This document shows positions 1 through 5,336 of a DNA stretch of 5,336 nt, piece by piece. The notes under the pieces were generated by a model, which saw nothing but the letters and a program-made list of their open reading frames with translations, was not told the DNA's origin and did not search any database. How positions within the stretch are numbered: position 1 is the stretch's first letter; each line of letters starts with the position of its first letter. The stretch spans positions 1-5,336 of the forward strand of contig CAZUCY010000189.1 of NCBI GenBank assembly GCA_964618785.1. Direction: 5' to 3'. The translations under genes were made by a program, and so were the position numbers. The DNA is from FEN-1297 sp964618785 (GTDB lineage Bacteria > Bacteroidota > Ignavibacteria > Ignavibacteriales > Ignavibacteriaceae).

Positions 1-1886
1 GCTCTGGCAAGCTGTGCAAGACGTGCAATAGGCTCTTCAACCTCTTTCCCGGCTGTAATCATTAAATCAGCAAGTTCATCAATTATGACGATCAAATATG
101 GGATTGGATGGTGCTTAATTTCATCGGTATCCTTTGGCCTCTTTTTAGGGTCATTAATTTTTTGGTTGTAATCAACAATATTTCTTACGCCTGCTTTAGC
201 AAGTTTATCGTACCTCTTTTCCATTTCGTATTCAACGGACTTTAGCAGTATAACTGCATTTTGCGGGTTAGTTATTATTTCCTCTTCAAGGTCAGGCGAA
301 ACAGCTAGATAATGACGGCGCAGTTTATTATAAAAAGAAAGTTCGATTTTTTTAGGGTCTATCATTATCAGCTTTACTTCAGAGGGCTGTTTAGAATAAA
401 GCAAGCTGGCGATAATCATATTAATTCCGACACTTTTACCGGAACCAGTCGATCCGGCAATAAGCAAATGCGGCATTTTCGAAAGATCGGCTCCATATAC
501 TTCGCCATTAATTTGTTTTCCCAAAGCAATCGGAAGTTCGTATTTGAAATCTGATATTTTACTAAGCACGGAACGTGCATTGACTAATGAAGCTTCGGCA
601 TTAGGAATTTCCACTCCTATTGCGCTTTTGCCCGGAATGGGAGCTATTATTCTGATTCCTTTTGCTGCAAGAGCAAGTGCTATATCATGTTCGAGGCCGA
701 CAATACGGCTTATCTTAACACCCGGAGCAGGCACTATTTCGTAAAGTGTAACAACGGGTCCGGGAGTTACAGAAATATCTTTAATATCAATGTCAAATAA
801 TTTTAACTTCTCTTTGAGAAGTTCAGCGTTTCGTTTAAGTTCTTCTTCGGCAACCTTAAAGTTTTCTTTGGGAATTGGCTCCAGTAAATCAAAACCCGGT
901 TTATTGTAATTTATTTTTTCTTCCCATTGGTTAGGGAGTTCGGCTTCTTTATCTTTATCAATTTCTTTAGCGGGAATCTCTCCCGTTTTTCCTAAATCTA
1001 CTTTTTTCTGTTCTTCATTTTGTATCTCATTTACGTGCTGCTTGGCAGGAAGCTCATCTTTACGAATAATTCTTATCCTGGTTTGCTCCTTTAGTTCGCT
1101 TTCTTTTAATTCTTCTGAAGAGGGATTCTTGTTTTTTGCAAAAAGTTTTTTCTTGTTTCTTCCTAGTTCTCTGATTTTGTCAAGATTTGAGTCGTTATCA
1201 TTTTGGATCGAACCTTTCGACGATTCAACCATACCTTCTTTTGACAAACGTGTAAAAATAGATTGCAAAAAATGAAAAATATTTTCTACTTTAATATCAA
1301 ATGCAATAATCAGCAAGATAATTGCTGCGGCAAAAATAAATATTATACTGCCAATTCCTCCAAGCAAATGGCTAAGAGATAAGCCAAGGTAGTCTCCTAC
1401 CGAACCGGAAAGTTCATAAACATCCTGAAAAATCTGGAAATGAGTTCTGAAAATTCCGAAAAAAGATGATAGCAGTAAACCGGAAATCAACAGGAAATTG
1501 GATACATTAATTAGCCTTCGGTAGCTGCTTTTATTGAATAATGAAAATCCCCAGGCAAATAATAAAACCGGGAAAATAATTGAAAAAATTCCAATCGTTG
1601 AGTTTATAAAAAAATCGGAAGCATAAGCTCCAAAGATTCCAAGCCAATTCCTGGTGCTTTCCACTTTTTGGTTGAAATCGGAATTTGCGCCGAACGTTTT
1701 AAATAAATCAGAGAAACTGTAGCCTAAATTAGCTTTATCAAACCGGGAATAAGAGATAATGCTTAACAGAATAAAAATAGAAAATAAAATAAATAATATG
1801 CCGAAAATTTTTTTCTTCTTTCCAGCGAATATTGATGGATGATCTTTTCCGATAGCCGGCTTATTTGGTTTAACCTTTTTCTTCAT
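1..1886 (-). CDS. ftsK: DNA translocase FtsK, N-terminal 628 residues (3' end cut by window edge)
   Basis: FtsK is an inner-membrane, ATP-driven hexameric DNA pump that clears and segregates the chromosome terminus at the division septum. I translated the frame by hand from the ATG at 1886 to the window edge and found no stop or frameshift. Residues about 27-46, 98-117, 129-146 and 176-196 are hydrophobic and fit the four membrane helices of the family. Residues about 210-325 are a Lys/Glu/Asn-rich linker, far shorter than the E. coli one. The beta module follows (TPGPVVTLYE 374-383, PAPGVK 386-391). The alpha module has Walker A GSTGSGKS at 478-485 (bases 432-455), IDPKKIELS at 509-517, KAGVRNI at 564-570, and Walker B ending in IIDELADLM with Asp603-Glu604. 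The last visible residues, ARLAQLARA, are typical of FtsK/SpoIIIE. The rest of the motor and the gamma DNA-reading domain lie outside the window. The start lies 8 bases after the comB stop and has its own Shine-Dalgarno. SpoIIIE is the near alternative name. Confidence 0.97.
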   Translation of the reverse strand, partial: MKKKVKPNKPAIGKDHPSIFAGKKKKIFGILFILFSIFILLSIISYSRFDKANLGYSFSDLFKTFGANSDFNQKVESTRNWLGIFGAYASDFFINSTIGIFSIIFPVLLFAWGFSLFNKSSYRRLINVSNFLLISGLLLSSFFGIFRTHFQIFQDVYELSGSVGDYLGLSLSHLLGGIGSIIFIFAAAIILLIIAFDIKVENIFHFLQSIFTRLSKEGMVESSKGSIQNDNDSNLDKIRELGRNKKKLFAKNKNPSSEELKESELKEQTRIRIIRKDELPAKQHVNEIQNEEQKKVDLGKTGEIPAKEIDKDKEAELPNQWEEKINYNKPGFDLLEPIPKENFKVAEEELKRNAELLKEKLKLFDIDIKDISVTPGPVVTLYEIVPAPGVKISRIVGLEHDIALALAAKGIRIIAPIPGKSAIGVEIPNAEASLVNARSVLSKISDFKYELPIALGKQINGEVYGADLSKMPHLLIAGSTGSGKSVGINMIIASLLYSKQPSEVKLIMIDPKKIELSFYNKLRRHYLAVSPDLEEEIITNPQNAVILLKSVEYEMEKRYDKLAKAGVRNIVDYNQKINDPKKRPKDTDEIKHHPIPYLIVIIDELADLMITAGKEVEEPIARLAQLAR

Positions 1887-1892
1887 GGATAA

Positions 1893-1896
1893 CCCT
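1893..1896 (-). promoter_or_regulatory. ftsK ribosome binding site embedded in the comB stop codon
   Basis: On the minus strand AGGG lies six bases before the ftsK ATG at 1886. The comB stop codon TAG (1895-1897) shares its last two bases with this motif. A ribosome finishing comB would therefore sit on the ftsK initiation site, an arrangement that favours translational coupling. The motif and spacing are seen directly; the coupling is inferred. Confidence 0.6.
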
Positions 1897-2662
1897 AATC
1901 AGTTTTGTCATTTGACCCGGATTGAGTAGAATTTGCATTACCCGGTAAGAGTTTTATAGCTTGCCCATGAAGATATGGAATTGCGCTTGAATTGTTCAAT
2001 TTACTACAAAACGCTAAATCTTCTTCAAAACCGTTTTCAATAAGAAGTTTTCCATGTTCGGTATCTCGCATCATATTTAAAATGTTCTTACCGAAGGATT
2101 TACCTAATGCCTGGCTTGCTCTTGCAGAATCAAAAAGAATTAAATTATTATTGATTTTTTCAATCTCGGAAATTAATTTCCCGGCGCAGACAGAATCTTC
2201 CATCGAAAAATTATTTAATCGTCCCGAACAGATAATTTCCAAATCAGAATTTAACGATGCAAGATGTTTTGCGAGTGCCGAGATGTTTAAAAATGCACAT
2301 ATAAAAAGTTCGGAAGAAAACTTTGCTTTAGCAATTGCTTTTGTTCCGTTGGTTGTGTAAAGAACAACTGATTTTCCGGAGACTACATTTGATGAATATT
2401 CAAGAGGAGAGTTCCCCAATGCAAAACCTTCTATCTTTTTTGTATTTCGCTCACCGCCTAAAAGAGTCTGCCAGCCAAACATGCCGCCGGAAACTTTTAC
2501 TGCAAATTCAACCGTGCCGACAGGTATAATTTCTTTAGCGCCATTTTCCAATGCCGTAATTATTGTTGTTGTAGCGCGGAGGGCATCAATTACTACTGAA
2601 GTCTTGCCGGAGAAATAAAGTTCATCTACACTTACAGGTGAAAAGAGTACATTTATCTTCAT
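1895..2662 (-). CDS. comB: ComB-family 2-phosphosulfolactate phosphatase (substrate uncertain)
   Basis: The family founder, methanogen ComB, is a Mg2+-dependent acid phosphatase converting 2-phosphosulfolactate to sulfolactate on the way to coenzyme M; many bacterial members have no proven substrate. The 255-residue protein has the family motifs in order: VVIDALRATTT at 23-33, GGER at 69-72 followed by GFALGNSP at 79-86, YTTNGTKA at 102-109, ICSGRLNNFSMEDSVCAG at 144-161, and the C-terminal EEDLAFCSKL segment at 213-222. No signal peptide or membrane segment is visible, so it is probably cytoplasmic. Residues about 240-255 form an Asn/Ser-rich tail beyond the conserved core. The start at 2662 is supported because KINVLFSP at 2-9 fits the usual N-terminus. 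It follows gcvT by 22 bases and precedes ftsK by 8. No other sulfonate or coenzyme M gene is visible. Family membership is firm; the reaction in this organism is not. Confidence 0.9.
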   Translation of the reverse strand: MKINVLFSPVSVDELYFSGKTSVVIDALRATTTIITALENGAKEIIPVGTVEFAVKVSGGMFGWQTLLGGERNTKKIEGFALGNSPLEYSSNVVSGKSVVLYTTNGTKAIAKAKFSSELFICAFLNISALAKHLASLNSDLEIICSGRLNNFSMEDSVCAGKLISEIEKINNNLILFDSARASQALGKSFGKNILNMMRDTEHGKLLIENGFEEDLAFCSKLNNSSAIPYLHGQAIKLLPGNANSTQSGSNDKTD

Positions 2663-2684
2663 ATTTTTTATTTACTGTCTAAAT
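2663..2684 (-). other. gcvT-comB spacer, A-rich leader without Shine-Dalgarno
   Basis: These 22 bases separate the gcvT stop from the comB ATG. On the minus strand the part next to the ATG reads AAATAAAAAAT and no GGAGG-like motif occurs at a useful distance. Initiation here probably relies on an unstructured A-rich leader or on reinitiation after gcvT. There is no room for a terminator and no hairpin is visible. Confidence 0.5.
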
Positions 2685-3767
2685 CTATTTTATAACAAAA
2701 GGTAGTTTTACAATTTTTGCCGGAATCTCTTTGTCACGGATCAAGAAATTAATTTTTGTGTCTAAATTTGCATATTTCGAATCAACATATCCAAGTGCTA
2801 TTGGTTTGTTGAGAATAGGACTTACTGTACCACTTGTTATTAAACCGATTTTTTTACCATCCACAGTCAAATCATAGCCATTTCGTGGGAATGCTTTCTC
2901 GTCTGAAATAAGAGGGACTAATTTCCTTTGTATGCCATTCGCTTTTATCTTCAATAAGGCTTTTTTACTAATAAAATCATTTTTATTTAATTTTGTTATC
3001 CAACCTAAGCCTGCTTCAAATGGATTTGTGCTTTTATCAATATCATTGCCATAAAGACAAAAACCCATTTCAAGTCTTAGAGTATCTCTTGCTCCAAGTC
3101 CTATTGGCTGTATATCAAATTCTTTCCCCGTTTCGAAAATTTTACCCCAAATATCTTCGGCTGCTTTTTCATCACCTTTGAAATAAAGTTCGTACCCTGT
3201 TTCACCGGTATAGCCGGTTCGGGAGATGAGTACATCATAACCTTCAATCTTTGCTTCAAAAAAGTGATAATATTCAAGGTTAAGTTGTTTACTGCATACG
3301 CTTTGTACTACTTCTTTTGATTTAGGACCCTGAACTGCAATCAAAGAATATTCATCGCTTTTATTTTCAATTTTAACATTGAACTTATTATTCTGAAGCA
3401 TCCAGTTAAAATCTTTTTCGATGTTAGATGCATTTATTACCAGCATAAATTGGCCATCTGGCAACTTATAAATAAGCAAATCGTCAATGATGCCGCCATC
3501 AGGGTAGCACATTGCTGAATACTGCACTCTGCCTGGAAATAGCTTGGAAGCATCATTTATTGTAATATACTGGATAAAGTCGAGTGCTTTATCTCCAGAT
3601 ATAAATATTTCACCCATATGGGAGACGTCAAAAACACCTACCGAATTACGGACTGCCTTATGTTCGTTTAATATTGATGCGTACTGAACAGGCATAAGAA
3701 AACCGGCAAACTCAACAATTTTGGCGCCGAGTTTTTTGTGTACGCTATAGAGTTTTGTTCTTTTCAT
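2685..3767 (-). CDS. gcvT: Aminomethyltransferase, glycine cleavage system T protein
   Basis: GcvT takes the aminomethyl group carried on lipoyl-GcvH and transfers it to tetrahydrofolate, giving 5,10-methylene-tetrahydrofolate and ammonia, in the cytoplasm. At 360 residues it has the usual bacterial length. Seen motifs: KRTKLYSVHKKLGAKIVEF at 2-20, FDVSHMGEI at 46-54, the folate-site stretch YPDGGIIDDLLIYK at 88-101 (one of Asp95/Asp96, most likely Asp96, should match the catalytic aspartate of characterised T proteins), NASNIEKD at 112-119, AVQGP at 144-148, SRTGYTGETGYEL at 182-194, GLGARDTLRLEMGFCLYGND at 223-242, and NPFEAGLGW at 248-256. The ATG at 3767 is right because homologues begin with the same MKRT-LY pattern. 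It starts 9 bases after the transaldolase stop and has only an A-rich leader. GcvH and GcvP are not in the window. The related folate proteins YgfZ and dimethylglycine dehydrogenase are less likely given the complete motif set. Confidence 0.97.
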   Translation of the reverse strand: MKRTKLYSVHKKLGAKIVEFAGFLMPVQYASILNEHKAVRNSVGVFDVSHMGEIFISGDKALDFIQYITINDASKLFPGRVQYSAMCYPDGGIIDDLLIYKLPDGQFMLVINASNIEKDFNWMLQNNKFNVKIENKSDEYSLIAVQGPKSKEVVQSVCSKQLNLEYYHFFEAKIEGYDVLISRTGYTGETGYELYFKGDEKAAEDIWGKIFETGKEFDIQPIGLGARDTLRLEMGFCLYGNDIDKSTNPFEAGLGWITKLNKNDFISKKALLKIKANGIQRKLVPLISDEKAFPRNGYDLTVDGKKIGLITSGTVSPILNKPIALGYVDSKYANLDTKINFLIRDKEIPAKIVKLPFVIK

Positions 3768-3776
3768 TTTTTTATT
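3768..3776 (-). other. tal-gcvT spacer, A-only type leader without Shine-Dalgarno
   Basis: Nine bases, AATAAAAAA on the minus strand, separate the transaldolase TAA from the gcvT ATG, and the preceding coding bases are also A/T-rich with no purine GG motif. Initiation without a Shine-Dalgarno, or by reinitiation from the gene before, is the simplest reading. Such A-rich leaders are common in Bacteroidota and relatives. Confidence 0.5.
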
Positions 3777-4427
3777 TTATTTATTTGGGTTGAGTTTATC
3801 CCAGTCCTTTAAGAATTTATCCAATCCAAGATCAGTAAGCGGATGATTGAATAATTTATTAATTACATCAAACGGCATGGTACAGACATCAGCCCCAATC
3901 ATTGCAGCATCAACTAAATGCAGTGGATGACGGATACTTGCAACAAGAACCTGAGTTTCATAATTATAATTTCCATATATCTGCACTATCTGTGAAATTA
4001 ATTCCATGCCGGAATGACTTATATCATCAAGCCTTCCGACAAAGGGGCTTATATAGGTTGCGCCTGCTTTCGCAGCAAGTAAAGCCTGTGATGGTGAGAA
4101 ACAAAGGGTTACATTTGTTTTTATTCCCTCATCGCTTAAAGATTTAACAGCTTTTAAACCTTCTTTAATAAGCGGGACCTTTACAACAATATTCTTATGA
4201 ATCTTAGAATATTCTATTGCTTCCTTCATAATACCAATATAGTCCGTTGAAATTACCTCAGCGCTTACAGGCCCATCGACTATTTCCAGAATTTCGTCAA
4301 GAAGTTTTCTGAATTCCTTTCCTTCTTTTGAAACAAGTGAAGGATTAGTTGTAACTCCGTCTAAAATGCCTAATGCTGCGGCTTCTTTAATTTCATTTAT
4401 GTTGGCTGTATCTATAAAGAATTTCAT
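3777..4427 (-). CDS. tal: Transaldolase, short TalC/MipB type
   Basis: Transaldolase moves a dihydroxyacetone unit between sugar phosphates (sedoheptulose 7-phosphate plus glyceraldehyde 3-phosphate to erythrose 4-phosphate plus fructose 6-phosphate) in the non-oxidative pentose phosphate pathway. The 216-residue length matches the compact class of (beta/alpha)8 enzymes. Motifs: FIDTANINEIKEA at 4-16, GVTTNPSLVSKEG at 24-36, VSAEV at 54-58, VVKVPL at 81-86 with Lys83 as the expected Schiff-base lysine, TNVTLCFSPSQALLAAKAGA at 104-123, YISPFVGRLDD at 125-135, and the C-terminal HPLTDLG. This compact class also contains fructose-6-phosphate aldolase (FSA). Glu57 and Phe129 occupy positions where FSA has Gln and Tyr, so transaldolase is the better call. 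The ATG at 4427 is supported by a good Shine-Dalgarno and by the conserved N-terminus starting at once. It lies 63 bases after rng and 9 bases before gcvT. Confidence 0.95.
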   Translation of the reverse strand: MKFFIDTANINEIKEAAALGILDGVTTNPSLVSKEGKEFRKLLDEILEIVDGPVSAEVISTDYIGIMKEAIEYSKIHKNIVVKVPLIKEGLKAVKSLSDEGIKTNVTLCFSPSQALLAAKAGATYISPFVGRLDDISHSGMELISQIVQIYGNYNYETQVLVASIRHPLHLVDAAMIGADVCTMPFDVINKLFNHPLTDLGLDKFLKDWDKLNPNK

Positions 4428-4490
4428 TTGATATTCCTCTTTATCTTTTTTAAAAATATTATCGTAATTCTAAAATTCCGACTTTATTGG
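4428..4490 (-). other. rng-tal intergenic region, the largest gap in the window
   Basis: This 63-base AT-rich gap lies between the rng stop and the tal start. It contains the tal Shine-Dalgarno. I see no GC-rich hairpin followed by a T-run on the minus strand, so no intrinsic terminator for rng. A GATAAT-like hexamer occurs near 4455-4460, but nothing resembling a -35 box or a Bacteroidota TTTG element stands at the right distance. Read-through from rng is therefore plausible, and an internal promoter is possible but unproven. Confidence 0.45.
4435..4440 (-). promoter_or_regulatory. Shine-Dalgarno of the transaldolase gene
   Basis: On the minus strand AGAGGA lies seven bases before the ATG at 4427. 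It is the clearest ribosome binding site in the window and fixes this ATG as the start. It contrasts with the SD-less leaders of gcvT and comB downstream. Confidence 0.75.
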
Positions 4491-5336
4491 CTAAATAACT
4501 TCGTCGGTTAACTCTTTTTGTGTTTTATTCGAGAAAAATTTTACCTGGCCAAGAGGCATATTGTCATCTTCTTCGATTTTTAATCGGATGCCGTATTTGA
4601 AACGAAACTTAAAGAAAGTAATTTTTCCAAATTTTAACTTTGCAGCCAATGTCGGGTGGCATTTAACGATAATTGATCTTTCTTTTGATTTAGTTTTAAA
4701 TTTTTTAATCCATTCCTCTATATCATAAACTAAATGGGAATGTTTTGTGAGCAAACCTGTACCCAAACAGTAAGGGCATACTTCCTTCATTGCCTGCATA
4801 ATATTTTGCCTGATCCGTTGCCTTGTTATTTGAACGAGCCCAAAATCCGACATTGGAAGAACAGATACTTTTGCCCTGTCTTTGCGGAATTCCTTTCTCA
4901 ACTCGTCGTATATTTTTTTGCGGTTCTTTTCATCTTCAAGATCGATAAAATCTATAACAATTATTCCACCTATATCTCTCAAACGAAGTTGTCGGCAGAT
5001 TTCTCTTGCAGCTTCCAAATCCGTTTTTAATGAATTCAATTCTTGTTCTTTACTTTTTGCATACCTGCCGCTGTTAACATCAATTACTACCATGGCTTCC
5101 GTATGTTCAATAATCAAATAACCGCCGCTGGGTAGCGAAACCCTTCTTCCCATTAGTGTTTTTATCTGTTCTTCAATCTTAAAAGCATCAAAAATTGAGT
5201 TACCTGATTTGAATGATTCTATTTTATCTGCAAGACTGGGCTGAATTAACTCTACATAATTCTTTATTTGTTTGAATAATTTTCTTGAATCAATGAATAC
5301 TTTTGAAATATCGGGAGTAAATAAATCCCTGATAAC
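4491..5336 (-). CDS. rng: Ribonuclease G/E family endoribonuclease, C-terminal 281 residues (5' end cut by window edge)
   Basis: RNase G/E enzymes cut single-stranded AU-rich RNA in the cytoplasm, in rRNA maturation and mRNA decay. The reading frame is open from base 5336 to the TAG at 4491, so the ATG at 5151-5153 is an internal Met and not the start. Numbering the visible fragment from 1: VRDLFTPDIS at 1-10 fits the family region before the catalytic fold; GRRVSLPSGGYLIIEHTEA at 63-81 follows; IDVNSGR carries Asp86 (bases 5079-5081) and IVIDFIDL carries Asp129 (4950-4952), the two metal-binding catalytic aspartates; MSDFGLVQITRQRIR spans 162-176; CPYCLGTG at 187-194 supplies the two cysteines of the Zn-link that joins subunits. 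About 90 residues of small C-terminal domain follow, without the long degradosome scaffold of E. coli RNase E, so RNase G is the better name. The missing N-terminal part should hold the S1 RNA-binding domain. Confidence 0.95.
   Translation of the reverse strand, partial: VIRDLFTPDISKVFIDSRKLFKQIKNYVELIQPSLADKIESFKSGNSIFDAFKIEEQIKTLMGRRVSLPSGGYLIIEHTEAMVVIDVNSGRYAKSKEQELNSLKTDLEAAREICRQLRLRDIGGIIVIDFIDLEDEKNRKKIYDELRKEFRKDRAKVSVLPMSDFGLVQITRQRIRQNIMQAMKEVCPYCLGTGLLTKHSHLVYDIEEWIKKFKTKSKERSIIVKCHPTLAAKLKFGKITFFKFRFKYGIRLKIEEDDNMPLGQVKFFSNKTQKELTDEVI

Noticed and set aside
312..1275. Three plus-strand open frames (312-554, 544-744, 1042-1275)
   Set aside because: All are antisense to the continuous ftsK frame, which I translated without interruption, and none resembles a known protein.
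1992..2360. Plus-strand open frame of 122 codons opposite comB
   Set aside because: It lies wholly antisense to a gene with complete ComB motifs, has no recognisable domain, and is a by-product of the codon pattern on the other strand.
2335..3181. Plus-strand open frames at 2335-2529 and 2993-3181
   Set aside because: Short and antisense to comB and gcvT, with no recognisable motif.
3902..4147. Plus-strand open frame of 81 codons opposite the transaldolase gene
   Set aside because: It overlaps the most conserved part of tal and has no family resemblance.
4455..4460. GATAAT as a -10 promoter element for tal
   Set aside because: No acceptable -35 box or alternative upstream element at the right distance; such hexamers are expected by chance in AT-rich sequence.
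4734..5121. Two overlapping plus-strand open frames opposite rng
   Set aside because: They lie antisense to the catalytic core of RNase G; the coding evidence is all on the minus strand.
5151..5153. ATG as the start of a 220-residue RNase G
   Set aside because: The frame stays open upstream to the window edge and codes for conserved family sequence there, so this Met is internal.
1..5336. A novel defence, mobile or repeat-based system
   Set aside because: I looked for direct and inverted repeats, CRISPR spacing, transposase or integrase motifs, tRNA-like folds and composition breaks and found none; all sequence outside the short gaps belongs to five recognisable housekeeping or metabolic genes.

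Overview
The window is a compact, AT-rich stretch of bacterial chromosome. All five genes lie on the minus strand and fill almost every base. In transcription order (right to left) they are: the 3' part of rng (ribonuclease G/E family), a short transaldolase of the TalC/MipB type, gcvT (aminomethyltransferase of the glycine cleavage system), a ComB-family 2-phosphosulfolactate phosphatase, and the 5' part of ftsK (DNA translocase). The gaps between them are 63, 9, 22 and 8 bases. rng enters from the right edge without its N-terminus. ftsK leaves through the left edge just after its Walker B motif, so its C-terminus is not visible.

The protein sequences and Lys/Asn/Ile/Phe-rich composition suggest the Bacteroidota/Chlorobiota/Ignavibacteriota group, perhaps an Ignavibacteria-like organism. 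Also in line with this are the mixed translation signals: two genes have a clear Shine-Dalgarno and two have only an A-rich leader. This placement is an inference from sequence flavour, not from a search.

Region by region: 1-1886 is ftsK (four membrane segments, a short charged linker, then the motor's beta and alpha modules). 1895-2662 is comB. 2685-3767 is gcvT. 3777-4427 is the transaldolase. 4428-4490 is the only intergenic gap of any size; it holds the transaldolase ribosome binding site and no convincing terminator or promoter. 4491-5336 is rng.

The genes do not form one pathway. They combine RNA processing, pentose phosphate carbon shuffling, one-carbon/glycine metabolism, a sulfonate-type phosphatase and chromosome segregation. 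The spacing argues for co-transcription, at least of the last four, and the ftsK ribosome binding site contains the comB stop codon, which suggests translational coupling. I found no mobile element, CRISPR array, tRNA/rRNA, integron or defence-type module. The window reads as ordinary core chromosome, and its most questionable point is the real substrate of the ComB-like enzyme.
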